DNA of 64,000 nucleotides from Epiperipatus broadwayi (lineage: Eukaryota; Onychophora; Udeonychophora; Euonychophora; Peripatidae). Positions 50,401 to 61,951 of this stretch are shown in pieces; the first letter of the stretch is position 1, and every line of letters begins with the position of its first letter. Where the stretch lies: assembly GCA_028023455.1 (NCBI GenBank), contig JAQFVV010000350.1:778157-842156 (forward strand), read 5' to 3'. Under the pieces are notes generated by a model, which did no database searches, was not told where the DNA came from, and saw nothing but the letters and a program-made list of their open reading frames with translations. A program made the translations under genes and the position numbers.

Positions 50401-52175
50401 CTGCATTTGACTCAGTCAATATACACACACTTCTGAAAATTCTAAAAGACACAGAAATTTCTAGAACACACCTACATATAATTGTTAACCTGCTTTTGAA
50501 CAGAGAGATCCATATAACTTTAAATGGAAGAAACTCACCATCTTTCACACCCACCAAATCTATATCCCAAGGATTCCTTCTTATTCATTATTGTTTTATC
50601 AATCCCCTTATTAAAAGCATACAAAATGCATTTACTGGGATGGAGATACCAGACACAACACATCACACTACATGCATTGCCTATATGGATGATGTTACCA
50701 TATTCCTAACATCAAAAAAACAAATACCACAACTCCAAAAGATATTGCTAGAATATTCACAAAAATATGAATTAACATTTAATCCAGCAAAAACCACAGC
50801 CTGGTCACTATACACTGGTAAACCATGTACATCAATTTACAAATCAAAACCAAACTCTTTCCTTGGGTTCCCATTTCATATGGGAATTACAGGAATGAGA
50901 TTCCATATCCAAAATAAACTTAAAGAAGAAGCCACAAAAATTATAAACTTCTTGTTCAAGGCATATCTTTCACTATATTCCAAAGTACAGTTAATTAACC
51001 AGCTTATCACAAAGAAAATAACATACTATGTACCAGTTATTTCATTCTCAAAGGGGTTCATTTCAAAAATTAAAATCATATATAATAAACTAATTTTGGG
51101 CCAAAAAACAGTAGCAATTTCCAAAAAACAACTTAGCCAACCCCTAATAAAAATGGACTTGGCTTGCACAACATCAATATTTTTCATTTACAGAAGTTAA
51201 GGAACTCAATAATCACAATACTTTCCAAATACCCAAAAATTAACCACTTGCTAGAAGTTACTCCAACAGATAGACCACCTCCAAAAGGTTCTTTTTTCAC
51301 TAACATTATATACCAATCCCAAACCACAGACAAGATTCCAGAACAGTATTTGCATAAGTATTCATACTGGGATATTTATGGTTTAATAAACAGAGAAGCA
51401 GATACTAATGTTATACAACCTATGCTAGGAATTAACAACAAGAGACTACTCAAGGAATATAAAAAAATGGACTCTAGAGCCCAAATACTTTGATTTTATC
51501 ATAAAAATCAATCTCATTGCCTTGCCAACAACCCACTTTCTTTATCATAAAAGAATGTATATATCTATTGACCCATACTGTGGACTCTGTCATCGAGCAG
51601 AAGACATACTGGACCACTTTATTTATCAATGTGTAGCACTCAACCAAACACGACAGATGATGCGTAACACCTACAGAAAACTGGGTACAATCATTAATCA
51701 CATAATAGCTGCTTTTTAGGGAAGATCAATACCTAGCATTAGGGCAGCCACATTTGTTCTATATGTGTACTGGTGCACCAGATGTATTTTCCTAATTGGC
51801 AATAACACCAGACAACACCCAGCTACATTAGCAACAAACTGCTACACATTTAAAATAGAGATAAAATAATAACCAACCCCCACTTATATGCACCAACATG
51901 GTCATTGTTAATTTTGTGAATGCTGCAAAGAAAACTATCATACAACTATTCAAAGTGACATGCGGACAAAACTAAATAAGCTCCTCAAACTTTAAAACTA
52001 TGATTATTTTTGCTTTTTGCTTTTTTATATTGTTATAGTCCATTAACCACAAAGTGTAAACACTAAATTCATTTATATGTGTTTACCCTAATATTAATCA
52101 TTGTATGTTAAACTTAAAATTTTCTAGATGTAAACTTATGTAAACCATTGAGATCAATAAAGCCTTTATTGAAAT

Positions 52176-52177
<2 letters not shown>
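50399..52177 (+). mobile_element. 5'-truncated LINE inside a TAA microsatellite
   Basis: The coding part opens in the reverse transcriptase with KTAFDSVNIHTLLKILKD, continues through GRNSPSFTPTKSISQGFLL and the catalytic box CIAYMDDVTIFLTS (about 50680), then NPAKTTAWSLYTG and FLGFPFHMGITG. After a frameshift near 51180 it resumes with LRNSIITILSKYPKINHL. A second shift near 51490 leads to the C-terminal zinc-knuckle-like pattern YCGLCHRAEDILDHFIYQC (about 51575). Lacking the N-terminal part, it is dead on arrival or 5'-truncated. The 3' end passes straight into (TAA)n at 52178. Clade is uncertain; R4/Dong elements, which prefer TAA repeats, are one candidate. Confidence 0.85.

Positions 52178-52236
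<59 letters not shown>
52178..52236. repeat. (TAA)n tail or target microsatellite
   Basis: About 20 TAA units after the LINE, then CATCATCATC, the same run-out seen after the AAT microsatellite at 44155. Confidence 0.95.
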
Positions 52237-52237
<1 letters not shown>

Positions 52238-52355
52238 CATCATCATCAAAATATTAATTTCCAGTTATAGCAACTTTTTTTAATGTTTGGAAGTCATTTA
52301 ATATTTAAACAACAGTGATGAAAATATGATGCAAATAAAGTTTGCATATATATAT

Positions 52356-52513
52356 GTTAAAACGAAGATTTGCATGGGTTAAATATATAAAATACATATT
52401 TTGCGGGTTCATCTGTGTTAAAAACTTTTGATATTAACATACTGACATTTCAACTTGGTCACACAAGCCATCCACAGAGTTATAAAAGGTAGAAAGACGG
52501 TTGTAGAGGCGCT
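52356..52513 (-). repeat. PLE pseudo-LTR, 3' copy
   Basis: About 150 bp repeated at 54894-55037; contains the hammerhead-like motif at 52444-52477. Confidence 0.8.
52444..52477 (-). ncRNA. Hammerhead-like motif, PLE 3' pseudo-LTR
   Basis: CTGTGGA (A6 changed to U relative to CUGANGA), stem II GGCTTG/CAAGTT keeping pairing through G-U wobble, then GAAATGTC with C at the cleavage site. Stem I can form (ACT/AGT plus TAT/ATA around a bulged A). Confidence 0.55.
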
Positions 52514-52570
52514 ACAATCACTGATTTGAATAAAATGTTAAAATTCCACCAATAGCAAAAAATGTTAAAT

Positions 52571-54925
52571 TTAAGAATGTTTTTTAAAAAAATCTTTTCA
52601 AATAGGAGGAAGTTTGCATGTATCATCTCACTTATTGATACAATCTGGCCTTTTAAGTATCTCAATGGCTTCTCTAATTTTGCATTGGTAGAGATTATCA
52701 CATCTGGATATGATCCTGGTACTAGAAAAATCAATTTTATGACCTGAATCTATAGTATGGAGTGAGAGTTGCTGATGATGATGAGTGTTGTTTAACTGCA
52801 TTAGCATGCTCATCTTTCCTAACACTGATGCGATGATTACTCATACCTATGTAAGAAGCTTTACAATTTTTACATGAGATTTGATAGACACCATGAGATT
52901 CAAGAGGGATTGAATCCTTAGGCTTGGTTATTATATTGCTGATCTTTTGATGAGCAGAAAATGCTGTATCTATATTATAGCGTTTTAATATACGTCCGAT
53001 ACTGTCTGTAGTTCCTTTTACATATGGAATACAAATCCTAATAGCTGATTTATCATCTTTTTGTTTCATATTTTGTCTATTTTGGGCTTGAAATAAGGCT
53101 TTTTTTATAAATTTGTAATTATAACTATTTGCTGATAAAACACTATTAATATAGTTTATTTCTTCTTTCAGATGTGTCTCATCTGAAAGGTTAATTGCTC
53201 TATTTAAAAGAGTTTTGGCTACAGAAACTATCTGAGTTGGGTGATGATGAGAATGGAAATGCAAATATCTGTCTGTGTGTGTATCCTTTCTGTAAATAGA
53301 AAAAGATAAACTATTTGGTGTTCTGGTGACTAGAACATCAAGAAAAGGGAGTTTTCCATCAGACTCTGTCTCCATTGTAAATTTAATATGAGGATGCATA
53401 TTATTTAAATGTAAGAAAAAATCATCTAATTTATTTTTTCCATGTTGCCATATTACAAAAGTGTCATCTATGTATCTGAGCCAAATGAGAGGTTTTAAAG
53501 ATGATGATTCTAAAGCACGAGTTTCTATATATTCCATGAATAAATCAGCTATTACTCCTGAGATAGGTGAGCCCATAGGAGTACCAAAAACTTGTCTGTA
53601 ATGCTGTCCATTGTATACAAAATATGTATTTAAGAGACAATGTTTAATTAAAGCAATAATATGGTCTGGTAAATTGCAACGTTGTGAGATTATATTTAAA
53701 GCTTCATCAATTGGAATGTTTGTAAACAAAGACACGACATCAAAACTGACCAGAATGTCATTAGCATTAATTTTTAAACTTTTTAAAACAGAAATAAAAT
53801 GAAGAGAGTTTTTAATATATGATTTAATAGATGGGGTTGTAGGTTTAATGAAATATGATAAGTATCTGGCTAAAATATGAATTGGAGAACCCATTGCACT
53901 TACTATTGGATGAAGGGGAGTATCTGGTTTGTGAATTTTTGGAAGTCCATAAAATTTTGGAGAGACACAAGATTTTTCACGAGGGATTATTTTATTTTTT
54001 TATCTCTGTTTTAATAGGTGATTTATTAATAATAGCTTTTGTTGTTTTTTCCAAATACATAGTATGATCTCTTTTTGATAGTTTATAAGTTTTATCATTA
54101 AGCAGATCTAAAATTTTATTATGGTAAATCTCACGATCCATTATAACTGTGGCATTATCTTTGTCAGCTGGAAGTACAACAATTGATTTGTCCAATTTTA
54201 TATTATTTAATGCTTGTCTTTCTTTCTTTGAAATATTACTTTTAGGAAGCTTAGCTTTTTAAAAATATTACAAATCTTAGCTCTAGCCAAATCAGCCGAT
54301 GTAGAATCAATTTTATTGAGAGCTGATTCAACATTACAAACAATTTTCTCAAAATGTATCCGGAAAGGTGTTAAAGCAAAATTGAAACCTTTTTCTGAAA
54401 CCGAAATTTCATCTGTGGAGAGGGCTTTCCTGATAAATTATAAACGGTTTTTTGATTTGGATACATAATATTTGGGGATTGTGTTCTAATTAGCATTTGC
54501 AATTTTTTCTTTTGCTTTGCTATTACAAATTCCGAATCTTTAAACGATCTAAAACTTGCAATACGATCAAAACTAGTCCACAGTAAAGGATGTATTTTAT
54601 TACTAAGGAATAAACGTAAATGTAGCAATACTTTATCAATTTTGTCTAAATTTTTCCGAGTTTCTTTAATAAAAGAGTTTAAAATAATATTGCTAGTTTT
54701 TCTTAGAATTTTACTAACATTATAATTGTTCTTGTGAAACACAATTTTACAGCAAGTGGGTATAACATTGTGATTTTTGCACACTAATAAAAAAGATAAA
54801 TTACAAAGTAACTTACATTTCTTAATCCACGTTCTTTCAAATATACGCTGTTTAAAAATTTCCTCCCCGTAGAGGTTAATAATGTTAAAATGAAGATTTG
54901 CATGGGTTAAATATATAAAATACAT
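52571..54925 (-). pseudogene. PLE protein: reverse transcriptase plus GIY-YIG
   Basis: From ATG 54925 to the TAA at 52571 the span is about 785 codons, normal for a PLE protein. Order: N-terminal region (to about 54371); DKSIVVLPADKDNATVIMDR; ENDING-type fingers KFYGLPKIHKPDTPLHPIVS; DILVSFDVVSLFTNIP (catalytic Asp); QVFGTPMGSPISGVIADLF; the YIDD box in RYIDDTFVIW; LPFLDVLVTR; then a GIY-YIG domain (HGVYQISCKNCKASYIGMSN, followed by DEH). Breaks: shift between about 54371 and 54195, a one-base shift in an A run near 53995, a shift near 52775, and CGA to TGA near 52633. The inverted copy keeps CGA there. Few lesions, so the copy is young. Proteins of this type insert cDNA by target-primed reverse transcription. 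Confidence 0.93.
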
Positions 54926-55037
54926 ATTTTTCAGGTTGATCCGTGTTAAAAACTTTTAATATTAATATACTGACATTTCGACTTGGTCACACAAGCCATC
55001 CACAGAGTTATAAAAGGCAGAAAGACGGTTGTAGAAG
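54894..55037 (-). repeat. PLE pseudo-LTR, 5' copy
   Basis: Direct repeat of 52356-52513 that overlaps the start of the coding region and abuts the inverted partial copy. Confidence 0.8.
54972..55005 (-). ncRNA. Hammerhead-like motif, PLE 5' pseudo-LTR
   Basis: Same CTGTGGA / GGCTTG...CAAGTC / GAAATGTC arrangement as at 52444-52477. Confidence 0.55.
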
Positions 55038-55042
55038 GAACT

Positions 55043-55480
55043 ACAGACAGTATCGGACATATATTAAAATGCTATAATATAGATACAGCATTTTCTGCTC
55101 ATCAAAAGATCAGCAATATAATAACCAAGCCTAAGGATTCAATCCTTCTTGAATCTCATGGTGTCTATCAAATCTCATGTAAAAATTGTACAGCTTCTTA
55201 CATAGGTATGAGTAATCATCGCATCAGTGTTAGGAGAGATGAGCATGCTAATGCAGTTAAACAACAGTCATCATCATCAGCACTCTCACTCCATACTATA
55301 GATTCAGGTCATAAAATTGATTTTTCTAGTACCAGGATCATATCCAGATGTGATAATCTCTACCAATGCAAAATTAGAGAAGCCATTGAGATACTTAAAA
55401 GGCCAGATTGTTTCAATAAGCGAGATGATACGTGCAAACTTCCTCCTATTTGGAAAGATTTTTTTAAAAAACATTCTTAA
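55043..55480 (+). pseudogene. Inverted PLE fragment: GIY-YIG domain
   Basis: An open plus-strand frame of about 145 codons encodes TDSIGHILKCYNIDTAFSAH, GVYQISCKNCTASYIGMSN, DEHANAVKQ and TIDSGHKIDFSSTRII, ending PPIWKDFFKKHS and TAA. It keeps GVY, YIG, the following arginines and the DEH. It has no stops, unlike the main copy, but lacks the reverse transcriptase and its own start, so it is a truncated domain rather than a gene. Confidence 0.88.
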
Positions 55481-55574
55481 ATTTAACATTTTTTTGCTAT
55501 TAGTGAAATTTTAACATTTTATTCAAATCAGTGATTGTAGCGCCTCTACAACCGTCTTTCTACCTTTTATAACT

Positions 55575-55608
55575 CTGTGGATGGCTTGTGTGACCAAGCC
55601 GAAACATC
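55575..55608 (+). ncRNA. Hammerhead-like motif, inverted PLE copy
   Basis: CTGTGGA, perfect 6-bp stem II GGCTTG/CAAGCC, GAAACATC, followed by AGTATA which can pair with upstream TATAACT to form stem I with one bulge. Only A6 departs from the core consensus. Confidence 0.55.
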
Positions 55609-55665
55609 AGTATATTAATATTAAAAGTTTTTAACACGGATGACAAAATATGTATTTTATATATA

Positions 55666-56550
55666 TATTGTACCCTTTTGTTTAGGTTAGGATGAATTAT
55701 TTAGATCAATTTACTAGAAAATTTTAAGTTTCAAAGCTAAGTAAGGGAATAATGTATGTAATGTGTTGATGATCTTTTCAAAATCTAGTTAGAGCAAGTA
55801 AAAATAATTACTGTATAATATTGTGTTAGTATTTAAAAAAAACAGTTAACTAAAGATAAATTATAAGATTGTATGGTTGGAAAAACTGGCCATAATAAAT
55901 AGTGCATTAATAAGTCTTGTAAATAAATGTTTAAAGTAAATTTAAAAAGTAATAACTTAAAGGTAAATAAATAGACTATTTAATAATAATAATTATATTT
56001 AGTAATTCTACTTAAAAATCATTTAATTAAAAGTGATAATATGGGAGACAAGTGCATATTTAATTTTATAATATTAAAATAATTATTCTAAATGTTGCTA
56101 TAATGTTGTTTTTATGTAATATTTTGTAAATTAAATCATTTATTTTATTTTTGGTTAAATTATAAGCGCTTGCAGAGTTTTTCTAATAAAGTCAAAACTA
56201 TTTAAAATTCTAATATAAGATTTAAAAAATATTATATTTGTCTATCCCAGAATAAAAATAATATTAGCTGTTATAAGTATTAAGTTAGGTTTTTAAAAAT
56301 GAATGTAATAAGTAAAAGTAGATTTTTATTTTGTTTTAAAAATAAATACGTTTTGATTAAAAGGATAAAAGTAATAATAAACATAATATGATTTTTAAAA
56401 GTTATTGTAAAATGTTTGGTAGGTATAAATAAAATATGAAAATTAACAAAGAATTAAATAATCTAATAAATAATAAATATTTAATAAATTATTATTTATT
56501 TTAACTTTAACCCAGTGTTGCTGGCCTGGGATATAATAAGCAAAATATTG
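55666..56550. other. AT-rich non-coding stretch
   Basis: Nothing recognised. Confidence 0.45.
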
Positions 56551-56557
56551 TTGAATT

Positions 56558-56670
56558 AACCAATCAGGGAAGTAATTTGCTGAGGTATAAAAGAGCTGCA
56601 CAAGTTTTGCAGACTACTGCTACTACTACTACTATTGTGATTACTACAACTCCAAATTCTATCAGAAAAG
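56558..56670 (+). promoter_or_regulatory. CCAAT/TATA promoter-like module with splice donor
   Basis: CCAAT at 56560-56564 is followed 22 bases later by TATAAAAG at 56586-56593. A start about 30 bases downstream would fall near 56616, where a CTACTGCTACTACTACT run begins. An exon of about 50 bases would end at AGAAAA/GTAAGC (donor GT at 56670-56671). No coding sequence could be tied to it; it may drive a host gene with later exons outside, a non-coding RNA or a mobile element. Confidence 0.4.
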
Positions 56671-56679
56671 TAAGCTATA

Positions 56680-58317
56680 TTTAACAACTTAATCTCTAGT
56701 AATTTATAGTTTTAAAAATTAGGAGTAATAGTAATAGTCAATTTTATTTATTTTAAAGTTTGTAAAGAAAATGTAGTCATTTATTATTATAAGATCATGT
56801 ATTACAGAGATGTGTGGCTAAAAACTAAGTAACTCCTTATCTACCAATTTATTAAACCAAATTAATGTCACATTAAACATGAATAAACCATTACTAAATT
56901 TTAAGTTATGTGGAAAATATTGGAATGATGATTTTTCCATTAGGCACATATTTTTGCCTATTGTAATTAATGATTTTTATTTATGGAAAGTAACAAGTTG
57001 GACATCACGAGGAGATTTAAAAGAAAAAGTTCACCAGAAATGGAGAATAAAAAAGTATAAAATATTTGAGTTGGAAAGTTGCTTTAAAAGAGGATAATGA
57101 ATTTTTTAAAAAAACTTTTGACGTGACAAAAAGAATGATTTTTAAGATGCATAAATATTTCTTTATGAAGAGATATTTTTATAAATGATTTAAAGTTATT
57201 ATAATGATTAAAAGAAGAAAATGTAAAAAAGTTAATATCATTATGGGTACATTTTTTTTTATATTTTGGAAAATAGGTAATAAAAAAAATCCTATTATTA
57301 ATTAATATATGCTGGACATACAAGATCATAAAATTATTTTTGGAATTTTATTTACATTATAAAAGTAATGGAACGCCAGTTTCGTTGTTGTATCCAGGAA
57401 TAGAAACCAATGGGAAATTTGTGTAAAACTAAAACTTTGGAAATTTATGTCATTATACCATATTAAAAATACATTTAACAATTACTGTTTAAAATAAGAA
57501 GAACCATGAACTAGTTATAAAGTAATTTGGATAATTTTGCAAGTTGAGTTACCTTTGTTTATTTATTTTTATTTTTAAAAAAGTTGTACATTTTGTTAAA
57601 GTGGAACCATTGGAGCATGAGTGGTTTTTTGGCATCAAAGGAAGATGTTTTGTCAACAAATACTATACAGGAGAAAAAAGACATTCTCTTTAATAAACTT
57701 TTTGAAGGAACTTCTTTTCGTAAATAGTGTCTTGATTTTTTTTTTTTTTTTTTACTAACTTTCATATTAATGCTTATTCATAGAATAGGAATAGGGCAGG
57801 AACATAGAATATTAAATTATTTACTAACCTAGTAATTAGATTATTATAAAAAAATCTTTAATAATTTTTTAAAATAAAAAACTTAATATATTTTAAAGTG
57901 TGATAATGTGCAATAAATGATAATTAAATAATGTTTTATTTAATTCAGGATCCAGAAATATCAATTGAGTAATCGCCAGTGAAAACGTATTATTTATGGT
58001 AACAATTGTAAGAATATTGATAATTTTATAATGTATTTTATTATTTTAATTTTTACTGTGGATGTATGAAATGTATATGAAAACATGATGCATACACACA
58101 GCTTATAATTTATTTATTCATTTTAAAAATATGCATACTTTTATTTATATTATAAGTATATTTTAATATCAGAGAAATATAAGTATATGATTTTATTATA
58201 ACTGAACTTAGTGTTTATTTTAAGTGAGTAAGGTATTAAAATGATATACTGATACTCAAAATAAAAGTCATAGATCAATCCATAGATCACATGACCCTAT
58301 CTCTTAAGCTTGTAAGT
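56680..58317. other. AT-rich non-coding stretch
   Basis: A 72-codon plus-strand ORF at 56879-57097 (starting MNKPLLNFKLCGKYWNDD) lies downstream of the promoter-like module but has no recognisable domain and is not called as a gene. Confidence 0.4.
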
Positions 58318-58490
58318 TATAAACAGTGAGGATTGCCAATTCCTCTACAAGCTTTATGATAAATGCTTAGCCAGAGCCAGCACTTAAAATATCTCTGTCA
58401 GGAACCCTGACAGAGATATTTTAAGTGCTGGCTCTGGCTAGGCATTTATCATAAAGCTTGTAGAGGAATTGGCAATCCTCACTGTTTATA
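58318..58490. repeat. 173-bp near-perfect palindrome
   Basis: Two arms of about 85 bases with a 3-base centre (58403-58405) and essentially complete pairing (58319 pairs with 58489, 58398 with 58410). GC-richer than its surroundings. Either a very young foldback element (TATAAACAGTGAGG ends) or a long hairpin RNA source. Confidence 0.93.
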
Positions 58491-59516
58491 TACTGATACT
58501 GATTGTTTATATTTTTTGGGTTTAAGAGTTATTAAAGAATGAAGTAAGTTTTTCATATTGAGCAGTAAGAATGTTATTCATACATGAATTTATTTATTGT
58601 TATAGAAATGTGGGAAGGAATTTAGTGATGTAGAGTGATAGATCTCAAATGATAATAGCTTGGTAGTAAGTTAAATGAAATCGAGGTAATATTTTATGTA
58701 GGATTTATTTATACTAGAATAAGGGTAGTTAGTAATAATGATTATGCAAGTATAGATAAATTAGCCCTATTGCTTGTATATTTTTCATGGCAGTGTTTTC
58801 GAAGTTGAATGTTCCATAGAGCTGAATAAATAGCCTGGACATTATATTTAATAGTAGAGGCTATTAGACAAAGAAGTCATATCTCATTTATTATACACTG
58901 TTACTATGATGATTATTTGATAGAGGTATTATTGAATTAAAACCCTAGTTTATTCCATATACTTAGCTGTTTATTTACTATCAAAATTTCTCGGATTGCA
59001 TCATGAAGGATGGTATTTAAAATACGAAATGATGAATAAGTTTGAAGTGCCAAATTGTTATTGAAAAAGATAAGATAGGTTATATTATTTTTAAGTAAAA
59101 ATAGAAATAAATGTACAGAGTACAAGAATATAGTTTGTCAGTAAAGAATCATAAAATTTTTCATATTTGGAATTGATTGTTATTTATTACAAATGAATAA
59201 ATGATAATTAAAGTGGGTTTATAAAGATGTGAAATAATTATTAAATATTTAAAAAAAAGACTTAATTATGATGCATATTTTTACAAGTAAAGGGATAAAA
59301 CTAAATCGTGTTTTTGAAGAATATAAGTAATCATAAGTTTGTACAAGTTATTCTATAATAACAATACATCAGTACATACATTTTATTTGACATTAAAAGT
59401 AATGATTAGTAAGCAGTCTGGGTTAATTGCTATGCTATTAATTAAAGTTATTCACATTATTAATAAGTTAGGAATGACTATATGGAATAGTAAAATTATT
59501 TTGAAAATAACTAAAT
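58491..59516. other. AT-rich non-coding stretch
   Basis: Nothing recognised. Confidence 0.45.
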
Positions 59517-60353
59517 AACAAAAATTAAAATGCCCTATTTAAATATAACCGAGTATATGTTTTAATACAAGTACTTACTTTTTTTATATTTTATTAAATA
59601 ATAATAAGAAATTTTAACATTAGTAATAAAACCATTGAATCGGAAATCAATCTGGTTCAATATGTACCAATAAAATATGCATGACCTATCATATAATTTC
59701 TGCTTACATATTGCTATTATAGTAACATACTTTTTCATGTAAAAAGTCTGTAGGAAATGAAGTTTTGCCATGTACAAGTGTTGATTTGATCAAAAATAAA
59801 GTAGGAAAAGATGAAGAATTGGGAAGTTTTGTTAAGAAAAAGGTTCAGGTAAATATGCTAGAAAGCAAAACAGAATGGGAAAGAGACAAGATAAAATTTT
59901 ATAAGCTAAAAAGGGACAAGTGGGTAAAAGTAGGCCATGTCAAAAAGTTGGTAATAGGAGTAAAAGAACCACCGGACAAAAGCTAAACGTTCAGCTTTTA
60001 GCAATCGAACAGATTGTTTTAAAACAAACAAAAAAAAATTTTTTTTGTTAATGATTTATGAGAATGGATAAGTGTAAGAAACAAAATATTGTTTTGGTTT
60101 TTCATGAGTGCGAGGCAAATGTTCCGCCAAATTCCTAGGGGTAGTTTTTGAAATGTTTATAGTTAAAAAAAAAGTGCAGGAATGTTTTTTTTTTTTTATC
60201 ACGTATTGATGCAGTTGAACCGGATTGATTTCTGATTTAATGGTTTTATTACTAATGTTAAAATTTCTTATTATTATTTAATAAAAAAAAAGTAAGTACT
60301 TGTATTAAAACATATACTCGGTTATATTTAAATAGGGCATTTTAATTTTTGTT
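59517..60353. mobile_element. Long-TIR element enclosing an ORF
   Basis: Inverted arms of about 140 bp: AACAAAAATTAAAATGCCC at the left, its reverse complement ending at 60353 on the right, paired inward to CTGGTTCAA / TTGAACCGG. A 5-base length difference in an A/T run is the only clear indel. Between the arms is a lysine-rich 80-codon ORF. No transposase motif and no obvious target duplication. Confidence 0.75.
59726..59986 (+). CDS. Unidentified lysine-rich ORF inside TIR element
   Basis: An open frame runs from just after an in-frame TAA at 59723 to TAA at 59984-59986, with no ATG near its beginning, so it looks like an internal exon or a fragment. It contains VGNEVLPCTSVDLIKNKVGK, EELGSFVKKKVQVNMLESK and KRDKWVKVGHVKKLVIGVKE. 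Composition is basic and hydrophilic, with no membrane segment. I do not recognise the family. Being enclosed by long inverted repeats, it may be a captured fragment of a host gene or a remnant of the element's own protein. Confidence 0.3.
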   Translation, partial: HTFSCKKSVGNEVLPCTSVDLIKNKVGKDEELGSFVKKKVQVNMLESKTEWERDKIKFYKLKRDKWVKVGHVKKLVIGVKEPPDKS

Positions 60354-61951
60354 TTTAGAATTGATTTATATTTAAAATAGTTTACTTTCACTACTTTGTT
60401 ATAAAATTGATTTAAAATTACTTTACTTTCACCACCTGTTTTAATCAATTTGATTAAAAACAGGCAAGCTTGCTAATTATATATTCTGTTGCTTTTATTT
60501 TTAATCATTTTTAAAGTTAATTCTAAAAGTCTAAATGCGGAGATTTAGTTTTGTATTTGTTATTTTGGATACAATAACCCCTGGTTGGAATTCTTAAATT
60601 GGATTGAGCAGGAAATTAATATTTGCCCTGACTGAGGTATAGAATTTGTCAATAAAGAAGGTTTTTCATGGGAAATGTAGCAAGGTAACTATAGCCCACC
60701 AGAAAGGAGGTAGTTGCTATTATTCTAGAGATTAAGATAAGGTTGCTAGTTAGGAGAGGAGCAAGAAGCTGTTTTTAAAATGCTTAGTTCAACTTCTTAT
60801 TAATCACTGTTTGAACATTTAAGAGATTTTTAAAATTTGCTTTCATGATGTCAACAAACACTGCTATTCACATTGGAAACCTTAAGATCCAGTGCTAATT
60901 CAAACAAGGATGAGCCTCAGGCTCCAGGCTGTTCTTCAGTCATGCCATAAAACTCTGACATAGCCAGATTCCAAATTTGCCTTGACACTTGCCGTTGTCA
61001 TTAAGAAAAATCGCCTGAAAGATGAACTATTATCAAAAGTGCGCACTCATCATGAAATCACTAGAACTCTGCCTTACCATAAGCTAAACTTTTTCTTATT
61101 CTAGCCAGAATAAATAAATTGTGTTTAATTAAATCTCCACTCAATCTAATGATAAGTATGTTTTAAAATGGTATTAATTATTTTTAATTATTTATTATCT
61201 GTATGTACTTTTTCTAGTATTTAAAGTGTGTCTTGGAATCTTAGTTTTAAGATTACAAGTTTGTTTGCAATTTTTGTTTATCAGGAGGTGCATTAGGAGA
61301 TTGTATTTTATATATTTAATATATACCTGAATATTTCATTAACTATTACAAAACACATTGGCAGTTTTTGTAGTATTTATTTATTCACTTGCCCTTAGTT
61401 GTAAAATAAAGAATCTTTAAGCATGTTTTGTTTGCGCTTTTTGTGCAAACAACAAAATCTTTTTGCTGGCTATTTGTCAAGTTATTCTTCGGGTGGACTG
61501 AAAGTAGTCATTTTTTTCTGGATTACGTAAGATCATAATCAAATATCTTTTGCTGTCCTGTATGTGAGATCAACCATGTTTACTTTGAATGTAGTATTAC
61601 ACACAACAGTCCTGCAGCATTTTAATGACAGTAGTTAGAATTCTACTGCTCAAACGTCCGCGCTGGTTTCGTTGATCTCTGGCAGAACAGTAACTGTTTT
61701 ATTATCTCTGATTCAGGAAGCTAGAGTTGTTGTTTGTTTTTGTAATTTTACAACTGGCCAGCAGGAAGATATTATCCTAACCATTTCTTATATTTTAGGT
61801 GAGAGAATTTTGCTGCCAAAATGTTTAATGCCTTCATGTTTGTCGTACTCTTATGCACCCTCTGGTAAATATGCGTATGTTAATATAAGCCACTTTTGTA
61901 TTCATGGCTAGATGTCTTTACTCTATTGTCCAACTTTTAATAAAATTAATA
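60354..61951. other. Non-coding stretch, moderately GC-richer in parts
   Basis: 60600-61080 and 61480-61900 are less AT-rich than the average and contain scattered CpGs. A plus-strand open frame (61672-61911) has no recognisable domain. The right part probably belongs to the LTR-like element whose end is at 62168. Confidence 0.35.

Larger units (their letters stand above)
52356..55665 (-). mobile_element. Near-complete Penelope-like element with pseudo-LTRs
   Basis: Two direct repeats (52356-52513 and 54894-55037; both begin GTTAAAA.GAAGATTTGC) act as pseudo-LTRs around a minus-strand coding region. Upstream of the second repeat, at about 55038, a truncated copy in the opposite orientation joins head-to-head (55038-55665). 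This is a textbook PLE layout. The inverted piece is nearly identical to the main copy, so the insertion looks recent. The locus sits beside a TA-rich site following the LINE/TAA block. Confidence 0.9.

Noticed and set aside
50225-50557. Minus-strand leucine-run ORF
   Set aside because: Antisense translation of the AAC/AAT microsatellite and of the LINE.
61672-61911. 79-codon ORF with an alternative start
   Set aside because: No ATG at the start, no domain, and it is antisense to the LTR-like element.
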